A DNA stretch of 64,000 bases from Notospermus geniculatus (taxonomy: Eukaryota > Nemertea > Pilidiophora > Heteronemertea > Lineidae), in assembly GCA_002633025.1 (NCBI GenBank), contig NMRB01000789.1:20502-84501 (forward strand), read 5' to 3'. Under the pieces are notes generated by a model, which saw nothing but the letters and a program-made list of their open reading frames with translations, was not told the origin of the DNA and searched no databases. The position numbers were made by a program, and so were the translations under genes. Shown here piece by piece: positions 11,391-23,300 of this stretch. Each line of letters starts with the position of its first letter. The first letter of the stretch is position 1.

Positions 11391-12450
11391 TATCTTGCAC
11401 TCTGGTGATCATTATCATGGGGTTTCGGGCTTCATCAAGCAGACAAGATTGTATGTGCACATTGCCAGAAACAAAATGAAACAAAAAAGAAAAGATTTCC
11501 AGCTCAATGAATACCAATATCACACCAACATTCCAGTAATCGACACTATTTTTCAGGTAAGTCCTTGTTTTCAGAGCCCAAAAAACGTATTTCAATCTAA
11601 AAGGCCCGTTTCCACTTCAGCGGATTCCACCATGGTTTGCAGTGAGCGGAGCGGTTTTCACAGGCATTGGGATAATTAACACGCCATGTGTTATTAAACC
11701 ATTGAACAATTATCCAAAACCCTGTGAAGACAACACCACTCGCCGTAAACCACGACTCCTCAAATAGTCTTACGAAGGAAAACCTGCCAATTGTTTTAGT
11801 TGACAAGAAACAGTAACATAAACACTGGAAGAATAACAATAGGCCTATTTCAGCCAAGAAATCTCTTTTGGACATACATCTACAAAGGCATACAACCTTT
11901 GTCATTTTAGCAAGTGAAACCAACAATTGATAATCAATCAAACTAAATTTGTTTGGCACCAGAAAGCATACATTCTACACCTACAACCACAAAACTGATT
12001 AAGTGAAAATTAAAATGTGCTCAATGTTTTCATAGCCCTTGTCAAAAACCAGTTTTGCAGCAACCGTTCCAGTTTTGCAGCAACCGATCCAGTTTTTGCA
12101 GCAACCGATCCAGTTTTTGCAGCAACCGGTCCAGGTGAATCGTGAGACTGGAAAAGATGGCCATTCTTTTGTTCAAAGATTTCTTTAACCTGAAACTTCC
12201 TAGCAATCTTTGGAACATGAAATCCCGGCCACTTTGAAAACAACAAAATATAGACAAGATATTCTGGAACATAACTACATGTATAATGATAAGATAATTA
12301 GAAAGGTTAGCCAAGACAGTCACTTTTAAGTAGGAAGAACCAAAAGCCAACAAAATCCAGGTCAACAAATTAACAAATCATTTGCAAAACACAATTAAGA
12401 TGAGGATATTTCCAAATGGTTAAGGCTTGCCTTGATAGAAACGGACCAAA
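11390..12450. other. Intergenic stretch with a short tandem array
   Basis: No supported gene. At 12050-12136 the 21-bp phrase CAGTTTTTGCAGCAACCGAT is repeated four times. The rest is unremarkable. Confidence 0.5.
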
Positions 12451-12456
12451 GATGGA

Positions 12457-12594
12457 GGGCCGTATTAAAAAAGGGTGATCATTGCGCGATTAAGACTTAG
12501 ACGCGTGTAACTTCACTAAATGCACACACTTCCACCATGCATTTGACGACGTTACACGCGTCCAAGTCTAAACACCCTTTTTGAATACGGCCCA
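12457..12594. repeat. Palindromic MITE, family B (copy 3)
   Basis: Ends GGGCCGTATTAAAAAAGGGTG-like and CACCCTTTTTGAATACGGCCC, same interior as the other family B copies. It lies just beyond the likely DNAJB11 polyadenylation site. Confidence 0.85.
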
Positions 12595-12624
12595 GAATGT
12601 CCCTGGGCAGTGCATAGCCTTGCC

Positions 12625-12630
12625 TTTATT
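12625..12630 (-). other. Candidate polyadenylation signal for DNAJB11
   Basis: TTTATT on the plus strand gives AATAAA on the minus strand, about 460 bases downstream of the DNAJB11 stop codon. Confidence 0.4.
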
Positions 12631-13089
12631 CTGGCACTGGGTACAAACAAGCCCTACCAAATGGAATCACCCCTGTAACAACAATCAACTTTTCATTCTA
12701 AGGAGACACCGCGGTGGACTGCCATCGAAATTTTGGATGATGGGGGCTGGCAGTGGATAACGAACTGCCGTACAGCCAGTCCAGACGTCCCGAGAACTAT
12801 CTCCTTCCCAATGTCACATGACCACGCTCGACTCCTCTGAACAAAACTTACAACGCTCTTTCCACTCCATTTAGTCCAGAAATCATAACTAATTTGTCCT
12901 ACTGACACCAATGGCAAATTTGGACCGTCTGGCCACCGGGCCAAAAAAAAACGTCTTCAAGAGGATTTGCTGTGGTATCGGAAAGGTCAATTCTGTGAAG
13001 TATAAAACTCTGATTGGAATGCAACCACTCTTCCGTCACCTTCTGGACAGAATTCTATCGTTAATAATTTACCTAACTTCCCCATTTCA

Positions 13090-16000
13090 TCAATAACCCT
13101 GTAAACCATTATAAACTTTTTGCTTTGATTCTTGTTTCAGTATCTTCTTTATACCTGAAAAAGATTAAAATCCGTTTAGTTGTCAGCATAAGCCGTACGG
13201 AAACAAACAATGGTGAATTGCCCATTGAGAGCCAACTTTTGTGAGAAAACTCTCCCATAAACAGGAACCTTGAGCTACATGTATCTATTCTTCTCCATCT
13301 AGAAATACCCAGGCCTCAGGGTCCATATTCATAAACATACTTAAGTCAGAGTCTGACATTTATCTTTTGTGTTGAACAAAGGACAAGTATTACACTTAGA
13401 CTTAAGGGGCTGTATTCAAAAAGGGTGTTTAAGACTTAGAAGCGTGCAACTTCGTCAAATGCATGGTGGAAGTGTGTGCATTTAGTAAAGTTACACGCGA
13501 ATAAGTCTTAATCACGCGATGATCACCCTTTTTGAATACGCCCCAAGTAGTTTCATGAGTGGAGACTGAAGGCCTAGCCATTTTAACCCTCAGTGGTTCA
13601 AGATATTCTGCTCCTTTCTATAAGCTACTGTTGAAACAGTAACACTAACAAAGCAGAGTGCAAAATAATCCAAGGCTTTAAAGGTGTTGCCTCCGATGCC
13701 TCACCTAATTTTATAGATTAGCCTTGGTGCCCGCAGGACTTCTATTTCACAAGTGTTGAAAGATGAAAGTTGCCTGCCCCTCAAAAAGGAAGCGTAAACC
13801 CTGACGAAGACAGTGTAAATGATGACAACGACAATGGTGATGATGATGATGATGACGACATGTTTTACTTACTTGTTTTTTCCTCGTCTGATAATTCTCC
13901 TTTAGGAAAATCGACATCTATCGTTATATATAACATTCCTTTTACATTATTATTCTCATAATTGGGCATCCCCTCGTGTTTTTTACGTATTATTGCACCT
14001 GGCCATGTGATTTTTTGTCTCTCAACTTTGACCTACAAGAATAAAGAAGTATTTTTAAGGGTAAGTAGGGGCAAATCTTTTGTCATATTTGATAAGCAAG
14101 GGTTCAAAAACTGCTCGCTACTTTATAAGCTATTTGTCAGGGACGAAGCCATAGCATTATTGGCTCCGGTAAGAACGGAAGAGGCCACCTCAAGCTACTC
14201 ATGTTCCTCTCTTGGATGGGGTCATTACTTGCCCTTGCAAAGACACAAGGTACAAGGCACCACGGCTTACTGCCCCATGCGACGGACGTGAAGAGCCAGG
14301 GATGATTACTATAGTAATCCAGTATGGCCCAGGCTGAATTCGAACCCGGGACCAGCCGGTTGTAAAGCAGACGTGATAACAACAAGTCTACCAAGGCTCC
14401 TTTATAAGCTGGTAAGTTGCCTCTGAGCAGCAGTTTTTGTCTGCACTGAAATACTTACTGAATGACCATCTAAATGCTTCAATTCTACTTGAAAACCAGT
14501 TAAAGCATCGACTAAAGATATGGAAATATTTGTATACAGATCGTCTCCTCGCCTTTCAAACCGTGGATGCCTGAAAAAGATGGTAACAGACTTCTGCAGA
14601 TTTCTTCAGAGAGGTTCTATCCAAAATATGATTGTCTACAGTACAGAGTAACATCCTAAGTGCTCAATTTCTACAGAGCACAGAGCTTTGCAGTGGCTTA
14701 CTATGACGTCACTTCTGACAGGTGGTGCATGATGCTGACGTCGACGACAAAGTGTGCCATCTGTAGATTCCACCATGTTTGAAGTCACACACACTCCACT
14801 TGTACCAACGACAAATTGCAACACGTGGGTCGACGACGTCATTTTTTGATGTCAATTTGACTGTCAGAATGGAGGATTTTTCTGTGGTGACGTCGTCATC
14901 AGCACAAGCTCTATTACCTGCCAGTAAAAGAACCTCTGGCAAGCGACACTTACTTGAGTTGTTTAATTTTGAATCTCAAATCTCCTGGTTCACCATCAAT
15001 ATGCGGCTCGCCCTCTGCAACAAATGGATATTCCTGACCATCTCTCATCCCAGGTTCAATTTCTATCTCAAGGAGTTTCTCCTCTGGCACCATCCTAGAA
15101 AATAAAGGGTCAAAAAATGATCTTTATTGGTAGAATTTATCAGTGGGCTTATGCCCCGTTGTTCAGCCTTGGCTCAAGCCATCTCTCCCATCTTCAAAGT
15201 ATGGGCATACAATGAGTAGGCCCAGCCAATGTAAAGTTGCGCTTATAACCACCCACTGCCAGGTTTATTTTAAGACAGGCTTAAGCTTGGCTTGTGTCTG
15301 AAGTCCAACCTGCGCAACGCGCTGTGAAATATAAGTCTGACTTAAGCCACGCTTGTGTCGGGATCGACCCAACTCTGACTTAAGCCAAGGCTGAACAACC
15401 GGGCATGTGAAAGCCAAGGCTGAACAACCGGGCATGTGAAATATAAGTCCGGCTTAAGCCACGCTTATGTTGAGATCGACCCAACTCTGGCTTAAACCAA
15501 GGCTGAACAACCGGGCATACATGTAAGAAATCCTGAAAACTTCAGGGCGATTCATCAAAGGCAATAAACATAGGATTTTCAGAGTGGTGTATGGAAACAT
15601 CGGCGCCTGGCACCAAACTGCAGTTGGGTTCATCAATGGAAAAAAATCAGACCAAACAGTCGCTCTTGCCAAATTTGGTGCCTTTTTCACGAGAGTAAGC
15701 TGCAGCTTACCTGACATTTGGACATTCATCACAGACTTGTTGTTGAGTCATCTGGAATCTACCAGGGCCAAGCTGGTGTGTGACCATCTCTTGTCGACAG
15801 TTACACTGTCTGACACCAGGGGCTGGTTTGGCGACAGGTTTGTACCGCACAACCTGCAAAACATGGGAATTTCTAATCGATGCTGACTTGATTGACCACA
15901 TGTGAGGTGGGCTGCTCAAGTGGCAACAAGAAAATGTTCGTTGCCCAAAAGAGTGAACTCGAGACTTGAGGCATTAAGACCAGGTAAAACATGTTCTTTG

Positions 16001-18318
16001 TGTAACAGAGATTTTTAATGTCCTCAAAAAGTGTATCCTAGAAAAAACCCAGACAAACAAAGTTTCATACAGAATAATATATGATATTGACCTACCTCAA
16101 CAAAATTTCCGCTATAAAGTTCTTCTAAAGATACATCTAAATCAACTAAAATATCACCACCTTTGGGCGTCTCTCGCTCCTGTTCTCGCATTCCTCCGCC
16201 AAAAAATGAAAAGTCGCCAAAGAAACTGGAAATAGATTTAGACATAATGTGTGTATGGAAATCACGCAATATCAGAAAAGCTGAATAGAAGTTTGTTAAT
16301 TTGAAATTGTATTTTGTCATTTCTGAACTTAAACCCTGAAAATGTTTAAGCATGCAGCAGACTGGCCGCCAACTTCGGCGTCCAGAGGCGTTTTTTCGAC
16401 GCCAATGTCCGAACGCCAGAAAAATCCCCAATGTGCTACGAATGGAATCTGGAGAACGCCGCCCGACGCCGCCGGACGCCACTGAACTCCAGATATCAAA
16501 CATGTTTGATTTTGGACGCCAGTGAACGCCTGTGAACTCCCGAAGCAGCCAAGTGTGCTACCGATGGCAGCCAGACTTGGAGTCGGCGGCGAGTCTTAGG
16601 CGAATCAGCTTGCGTCTTGATGTCACATGATTTCAAAATTGCAGCCTCAATAAAGATGGCAGCACTGGTAATTGTCGCGCAAGTGGCCCGAAAAGATGCC
16701 ACTGAACGCCAAGTTTGGGCAGGTGTGCTCTCACCAGCATCCACTGGCAGCCAACTCTGGCGTCGAGAGGCGTTCAGTCGAACGCTTCTGGACGCCACAT
16801 TTGGCGGCCAGTGTGCTGCTAGCTTTATTTACCTTGAGAAAGGGTCTCCTGAAGCATCGCCTTGTTTTAGGCCCTCCTCACCATATTTATCGTATGTTTT
16901 TCTCTTTTCTGAATTGGAGAGCACCTGCAATATCAATCATTAAATTTTTTTCACACATGTAGGTTGTTGGCCGATACACTATTAGGCCTAGTGCGGAATA
17001 ACATTGGAACTCAATCATTTTATAGCATAGCAGCCAAGCATACTCATGTCATATTCATAAAGCAATTTCTGCACGTTCACAACTCCACCTGCATAGACCT
17101 CTTAGAATCACCTACAGGAAAGAGAAACTCACTTCATATGCAGCACCAAGATCCTTAAACCGATCTTCAGCGCTGGGGTCATCTGTGTTCTTATCGGGAT
17201 GATATTCTCTTGCTAATTTCCTGTAAGCTTTTTTTATGTCATTTGTTGTCGCAGATCGCTTTACTCGGAGAATTGAGTAGAAATCTCTCCTGGAAAATAT
17301 AATTAAGAATACAGTGCAGAAAGAAATAACATGCAGAAACAAGACACGCAGAAAGAAATAATCTGCTTGGGACGGTATGTAGGCCTACACCGTTCCGCGT
17401 TTGGCCAATAGCGGCAACGGTTATGGGAAAGAATTTAGAATCCCCGATCAGTGCCCCCAAAAAGTTGCGTCAATTGACGATCACCATGGAATAGGCCTAG
17501 GCCTAAACATGCTAAAAGCTGCATCAAACAAAATTAAAAATAGGATTTCCGTTGACCAAAAAGTAACGTCACGACACTATAGGCTACTAGGCGCGGATCC
17601 AGAAGAGGGGGGGTTTTGGGGGTGGTGACCCCCCTGCTCGCCACCACCAATTGTTTTTTTTCAATAGTTTGTGACAATAAGCAAAAAGACGCAAGAATAA
17701 AGCTTCTGTTTTGATACTGAGATGCCAGGAAATCGCATCTACGGCCTTCTAGATTTCAAAATTTTCTGGGGGAGGACCCCCCGTTGGCACAGGTATCTCC
17801 GGCGCCCGCCTGCAACGACTGATCTCGGCAGCCCTGACCCCCTTCTGCCAAAAATCCTGGATCCGCGCCTGGGCTACCGTAAATGAAATGACATGTCACT
17901 TTCGATTGGAGATTCTGAAGTTCAGCTCAGTTAAGAAACGTGCCCTGCTGTGAATGGACTAGCTACACGACGACGACGGCACAGACAGGTCATAACGCGG
18001 ACACTGTACTGTCCGCGGACACTGTCTACGTTATGACAAAAGCTCACCAGGTGACGTGCGATATGCATGTAGTGTAGCGTAGTACATGTGCAGCACAGCA
18101 GTGTACGGGGCGGCTTCGGTACCGTAGGCCTAACCGGGTCAAGAAGGCGATATTATTTTGATAATCTTAATTTTAGTGAACAGAATAAAGGGCAAAACGA
18201 AGACACATAAACATGTTCTTTCATTTCTACAAAAATGATTGCCTTACCCTCCCAGAACTTGGACCAAAACCAGCAAAACGTTGACGAAAATAAGAATCCA
18301 CGAAATTTGGGAAGCCAT
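13090..18318 (-). CDS. DNAJB11: DnaJ homolog subfamily B member 11 (ERdj3), ER-lumen Hsp40
   Basis: Nine minus-strand exons join in phase: 18318-18248, 17289-17133, 16924-16833, 16225-16096, 15853-15711, 15094-14954, 14570-14459, 14032-13873 and 13154-13090. They give 1071 nt, 356 residues plus TGA (human about 358). Exon 1 encodes a signal peptide ([20 protein letters not shown]). Residues 25-90 are the J domain with HPD at 54-56 (REYHPDK). A short G/F region holds [11 protein letters not shown]. The client-binding part has C167/C169 and C191/C194 (CNCRQEM, CDEC), the ERdj3 cysteine pairs. The sequon N259-I-S sits where human ERdj3 is glycosylated. The end is [10 protein letters not shown] with no KDEL, as in the family. 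ERdj3 binds unfolded secretory proteins and passes them to BiP by stimulating its ATPase. Introns carry MITEs and a SINE. Identity is very secure. Confidence 0.97.
13175..13245. repeat. Dispersed repeat, TTGCCCATTGAGAGCCAA family
   Basis: CAGCATAAGCCGTACGGAAA plus AATTGCCCATTGAGAGCCAA, about 20 bases upstream of DNAJB11 exon 9 in the intron. Other copies: 28150-28205, 31013-31072 and 45597-45650, and a diverged one at about 27430-27480. Confidence 0.65.
13406..13545. repeat. Palindromic MITE, family B (copy 4, inverted)
   Basis: Same family as 10950-11088 but with the centre in the opposite orientation (CATGGTGGAAGTGTGTGCAT). It lies in the last intron of DNAJB11. Confidence 0.85.
14129..14402 (-). 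mobile_element. tRNA-derived SINE (copy 1), DNAJB11 intron
   Basis: Read on the minus strand it starts near 14400 with AGCCTTGGTAGACTTGTTG (A-box-like) and then GGTCCCGGGTTCGAATTC, a strong RNA polymerase III B box. The body contains TGGCCTCTTCC and ends in a GCCAATAATGCTATGGC stretch. A homologous copy is at 38382-38680. The tRNA-like head and dispersed copies define a SINE. It is in the sense orientation of its host gene. Confidence 0.75.
15152..15520. mobile_element. MITE-like element with internal repeats, DNAJB11 intron
   Basis: Ends TGCCCCGTTGTTCAGCCTTG and CAAGGCTGAACAACCGGGCA are inverted. The inner segment has an imperfect repeat of GGCTGAACAACCGGGCATG and CGGCTTAAGCCACGCTTATG-type phrases. 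It sits between exons 5 and 6. Confidence 0.75.
16354..16820. mobile_element. ~465-bp element rich in GGACGCC, DNAJB11 intron
   Basis: Inverted ends: GCAGACTGGCCGCCAACTTC with GGCGTCCAGAGGCG on the left; CTTCTGGACGCCACATTTGG then CGGCCAGTGTGCTGC on the right. The interior repeats GAACGCC and GGACGCC. The right end reaches within about 10 bases of the donor of exon 3. Confidence 0.75.
17588..17870. mobile_element. GGCGCGGATCC element, DNAJB11 first intron
   Basis: TAGGCGCGGATCCAGAAG on the left is matched by AAATCCTGGATCCGCGCCTGG on the right. Same family as 2403-2568 and 33434-33593. Confidence 0.65.
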
Positions 18319-18406
18319 TTTGGTTTCTTGCCACGCCAGATTAAGATGCATTGTGGGATTGCCTTGATTCCAGGAAATCTCCCGCCACTGGAGGGCGCCA
18401 CTATGC

Positions 18407-18433
18407 TGACGTCATCAAAATGTTGTGACGTCA
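18407..18433 (-). promoter_or_regulatory. Two TGACGTCA (CRE/ATF) sites upstream of DNAJB11
   Basis: Perfect palindromic octamers TGACGTCA at 18407-18414 and 18426-18433, 19 bp apart and about 90-115 bases upstream of the ATG. This motif is bound by ATF/CREB-type bZIP factors. Binding is inferred from the motif, not shown. Confidence 0.55.
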
Positions 18434-18457
18434 TCGTTTTCATACGAAACCTATGGA

Positions 18458-18478
18458 CGTGGATGAACAGCCAATTGG
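18458..18478 (-). promoter_or_regulatory. ERSE-like element upstream of DNAJB11
   Basis: On the minus strand CCAAT is followed after 11 bases by CCACG. The canonical ER stress response element is CCAAT-N9-CCACG, so spacing is off by two. Mammalian DNAJB11 is induced by the unfolded protein response, which makes the position about 140-160 bases before the ATG suggestive. Confidence 0.35.
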
Positions 18479-18559
18479 CAAGAGGTGCGCACGAATTATT
18501 TTCAGTGATTAAATCTCGTTTTATCGTCTTGAATTGCAATAAACTGTTAAAAAATCATG

Positions 18560-20340
18560 TTGTTTGTGTGAATGACATATTGTAGTTCTGGCGTATATAC
18601 AGTTTTCAAGGTTAACTCGCATTTTGAAGGGTACAGACCCTGCCAAAGTTTGTCGGATGGAGCCTTCCCTTTCTTAAGTTAAATGATAAAATGTACGTGG
18701 CGTGCAGTGTGCATTGAACCATGCAATGCTGCTGGTGAACATTCTGCTAAAATAAGCACTAGGCCTAACTAACATTCTACAGCTATGCCTATGGTCTGAC
18801 GCTTGATCTGAGGTCGTATCACCAGTCGTTTGATATATCGGTCTACGTAAAAGCTAAAATTAAGAAATGAGAGCTCATATGTATGTTTTCCCATGATCAC
18901 GACCGTTCCAAGTAATGCATTTCATGGTAATCATACTAACTGGGTCAATTTGATACGCCATCTGACGGTGCTACGAACGGCGCAACGTTGGTTCACCCCC
19001 AGGGAATTCTGTCACACGCTCCAAATGGGCTCAATGCACCGAAATGTAAAAAGTGGCCCAACTCTCCCAAGCTTCCCCTATTATGATCCCGCCTACCGGT
19101 CTACGAAGAGAATTTTACCTGAATGGCGATAATTTTAGCGCCGCCGGGTCTGAAAGTGAGCGTGTTCATTTCCCGCCAAAATAGCAGTCCCGTGGCGACC
19201 AAAATACTTCTTAATAACCACACCACGTATGTTTATGAAGAAAATTGTATCGTAGACTGGTAGTTTAAAGTGATATCAATCACTATCCTGTAATCCATAC
19301 TTCGACAGGGTTCCCGCGCGTCTTGAAAACCATTGAAACTCTTTGAATTTGAGAAAGTGTTTTCCATGTCTGGAAAGTCATGAAATTATGTGATTTGCTA
19401 AAAAAAGTCTGTGAAAACCATGGAATTTTGACTTTTTGTGTACAAAAACTGATTGCCCTTATTTCTGCGCCAGTAGCTAAAGAACTTCCCCGACTCCCCG
19501 CCTAGCGGCGGCGTGCTTCCCGTGCCTCATGCATCAACTAAACATTCTTGTGGACACAGTGTCACCACCTATGAACAATCTATGCTACCACGGTATATGT
19601 TGCATCACAGTCACTTTTCATGGTGCGGTGGACAACGGGATGATGCTACCGGTATGTTTGACCAAAACATGTCTTGGAATTTGAAAATTTTTGCCTTGGA
19701 AAGTCATTGAAACATCATGGAATTTTACTCAGGAAAAGGTGCAGGAACCCTGTTCGAAAAACATAAGTGAAGTGTCGAAAACTTTGCATGCAAGTTGAAA
19801 ACTGCAGTGTTTGCATAAATTAGGACAAGCCAATATGGCGGCGCATAAAATGCGGAACGGTTCGTGGTGCTGGATCGATGACAAAATCCTCTCAAATTCA
19901 CCTTCTCCGTTGTCGTTTATGAGGTTAATGATTAAAATGGTGCTTGGAACAATGCCAAATGGTAGCAAATGTAAAATAAGTGCTTCGGTTTATCTAATAT
20001 CGTTCAGTTTTATGCCGGACCCGTCTTCAAACATTGCGATCAGTGTTTTCTCACAGCCGCGAGTCCGTGACCTAGATCACGCAGATATGCAAATGAGTTG
20101 TTGTGATCATGAATGTATCAACAGTGTACGAAGACGTGGTGGAACGGTCGTGTGATGTCGATGATGCATAGGCCTACCTAGGCTAGGGCCTACCACCAAA
20201 GAAAATAAAGTTCATTATAGGTCTATTTGAAATACTAGTTAAAGCACAATTCTTAATCTTATCTGGTGAACGCCAGCCACCCGCACGCACACCACCAGAG
20301 CATTTGCCGTCTAAACGTACATTTTCGATGGATGACTGAC
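18560..20340. other. Intergenic region between divergent DNAJB11 and MCRS1
   Basis: About 2.07 kb separate the two start codons. It holds a hAT-like element (19306-19753) and probably 5' untranslated exon(s) and promoter of MCRS1, which I could not define. No coding exon is seen. Confidence 0.5.
19306..19753. mobile_element. hAT-like non-autonomous element
   Basis: Ends CAGGGTTCCCGCG and GCAGGAACCCTG are inverted and flanked on both sides by TTCGA. The interior repeats GGAAAGTCATTGAAA/GAAAACCATGGAATTTTG-like phrases. CAGGG ends are typical of hAT elements; there is no transposase. Confidence 0.7.
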
Positions 20341-20389
20341 TCCAATTTTATTCATTCATTTGTTTTTAGTCAGCCGTCGATCATTCGGT

Positions 20390-23300
20390 ATGTCGCAGGC
20401 CACTGAAGGAAGTTCTCAGCTGAATCAGTCTTTGGACGGCAGTCTGAACACAAGCGGGGATACAACAATTCTCAACTCCTCCCTGAATTCCAGCTCCGCC
20501 AGCCTTTCGGTGTTCCTTGAGAATTCACATGGACATGGTAAATTATGCCATTGTTTAATGAAGTATAAAATCGAAGCAAAAGAGTTGAAACTTCTTCCTC
20601 TCAATAGATACATGTCATCGAGTAACTACACTCAGCCATTGTTTGAAGAATAGGGTGTTCTTGATGTGCTTATTTTGGCTGACTTTGACTGAAGATATCA
20701 AAACCATTTCTTTTAGGATCCTTGGCGAGCTCAACCCCACACATGCTTCAGCCTCCCAAGACTTCTTCTCTCAGACGACCCCACCCCACTCCATTATCAG
20801 CCCCAGTAGAAAAGAGACGCAGTTCACAGCGATCAATAAAGAGGAAAAAATTTGACGATGAACTGGTCGAGAGTAGCCTGATTAAGTCAGATCGGACGAA
20901 ATTTAAACCTGATCTTAAGCCAGATGGAGTTGCTCCCGTTGAGGCCGCAGTTGTCCCACCTCCTGTGCCGGAAAAGAAAAAGGTAAGTATGGCATTAGAA
21001 ACTTCTAGTGTGACGTTTTTTTGCCAATCTTATTTGCCTTGAGTAATCACAACCTACAAATTGCTTTATCTTTTTTTCAGCCTTCATCAAAATCTTCGAA
21101 GAAGTCAAAACGGCACAAGGTGAGAGACTCTGTCAGGCTAGAAAACAGTAGGGTGCTCTTGAGCAAAAGGACAAAAAACAGTACAAATGTTCAGAAGCAT
21201 ACCTTGACGATAATTTCTGTAATGTCTTGTATCTCTGTATATTTTTTATTCTTTCAGACGCAACAGATGACCAGTGCAGCACGTGACCTGGGACGATGGA
21301 AACCGCAGGATGATCTTGCCCTTATCACTGCCGTACAACAGGTAAAAAGTGATATGTTATAATTATTATATTTAACGAGACAAAGACTTGGGCACTTGAC
21401 TGAGTTTTGGTGGGTAGAAAACATCCTAAGCAGCGTCTTGTGTGCTGTCGGTTTTACCAACTTGAACACTGACTTCAGGGTGTTTGTCATATTACCTGAC
21501 ACAATGGTAACAAAAAATTATTTCGCTTGGTGGTACAGGGCTTTAGATAATTTTGGAGGACAAAGAGTATCATACTCTTCTATTCAGAATTTGAAAGAGT
21601 ATTTTCACTCTTCAAAAGAGTATTCCATTAGTAAAATATTGCAAACTGATAAATCTCAAGGAGTATTTATTTCACTCTTTCAGTTCTGGAATGGAGGAGT
21701 ATTTTGAGATTTTAAGGACTATTTTAAGCAAATACTCCTCTTATCGTAAACCCTGGCAGGGTTTCCGCCAGAAAAACAAATTTGGGGATGGACCAAAAAA
21801 TTTTTTTTTCAAAAAATTTTTTTCAAAAAAATTTTTTGAAAATGTTTTTTCTTTCAAAAAAATTTTTTTGGGATGTTTTTAGTCCCAGAAACGCGATTTC
21901 CAAACATCTTCAGCGTTGTTTCCTCCCGTGATTTGCCGGGAATTCACTGACGCTCATGGTGTCAGTCGTTTAATGAAAATGCATTTGCCTGACGAAATAT
22001 AAAATCATTAAAAAAACAAAAAAAACCAAATGAAAATAGAAATAAATTTGAATGAGTGATGAGAAATCAAGTTAGTGCTTTCATGTGTCAGATGATCATG
22101 TAAGCCAAGTGCTATTATCTGAGTCTTGACTGAATTGAGGTACATGGACTGCAAGATAACATGATGGTATAATAATATGATGTTTTGAAGAGGAAAAAGA
22201 CAAGATTTAAAGAAAAAAAATACTTTCTTTCTGAAAAATTTGGGGATGGATTTATCCCCAAATAATTTTCTTGGGGATGGAATTCTCCCCATTCTCCCCT
22301 CTGGCGGAAACCCTGCCTGGTGGTAATTCATGTTCTTTCACTTCAGACATGTGACCTGACAGCCGTACATCGAGGAGTCAAATTCTCTTGTAAATTCACA
22401 TTAAAAGAAGTACAGGAGCGATGGTACGCTCTGCTTTATGATCCAGTTATTTCAAAGTAAGTATTGAGTAACTATCTAGAGCTATCCGAGTACGCAATTT
22501 TCCTTCGTGATTCAAAATATATTAAACATGGTCACCTGATATTTCTGCTGAATATTTTCAGGTTGGCTTTGAGTGCCATGTATCAGCTTCACCCAGATGT
22601 TGTAGCAGCTGTCCAGGCAAAGGCATTGTTCAGCAAAGCTGAAGAAAAAGTCATTGGCGCTATTCCATCGGTAGGCAATTACACGATAAAACGTCATACA
22701 ATTACACAATAAAACAATACAATTACACGATAAAACATAATACAATTACACGATAAAACATAACACAATTACATGTACACGATAAAACACAATACAACAA
22801 GAGAAGGACATCGGAGCGATGTCAATGGTTTCCGATGAGAAGTTGACTACTCTGGAGCTAGTTATCTGTGACCTTGACCTCTGACCTTTTGGCGGAAGGA
22901 CACAACTCGGCCGCCGGGTTGGCGGGCTAATATTTTGAATTGGCGGCAGGTAGGCAGCTTATAGGAGTTGGAGAACACTGAAATGTTCAGAAGCATACCT
23001 TGACGATAATTTCTGTAATATCTTGTATCTCTGTATATTTTGTATTCTTTCAGACGCAACAGATGACTAGTGCAGCACGTGACCTGGGACGATGGAAACC
23101 GCAGGATGATCTTGCCCTTATCACTGCCGTACAACAGGTAAAAAGTGATATACATGTATCATGGTTGCCACAGGGCATTAAAAAGCATTAAAAGTCATTA
23201 TCTCCATTCTGTCTTTTTTAAAGGCATTAAAAAGGCATTATTTTTACTGCAAAGCAAACAGAGGCATTAAAAAGGTCTTAAATTAGGCCTACAGCCTAAT

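Larger units (their letters stand above)
21185..22795 (+). repeat. MCRS1 exon cassette, tandem copy 1
   Basis: Holds exons 21258-21341 (84 nt), 22347-22456 (110) and 22562-22670 (109), total 303 nt. Both the entry and exit phases are 0. It starts at AAATGTTCAGAAGCATACC, which recurs at 22981. It ends in an array of TACAATTACACGATAAAAC (22675-22795). Compared with copy 2 it has a ~780-bp insertion (21536-22318) in its first intron. Confidence 0.95.

Noticed and set aside
16024-16503. 159-codon minus-strand frame as a single-exon gene
   Set aside because: Only 16096-16225 of it is coding (DNAJB11 exon 4). The rest is intron and transposon read-through.
22997-23191. Second MCRS1-like gene starting at 23 kb
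   Set aside because: The copy lacks the first three and last six exons. It is a cassette duplicated inside one gene, not a separate paralog.
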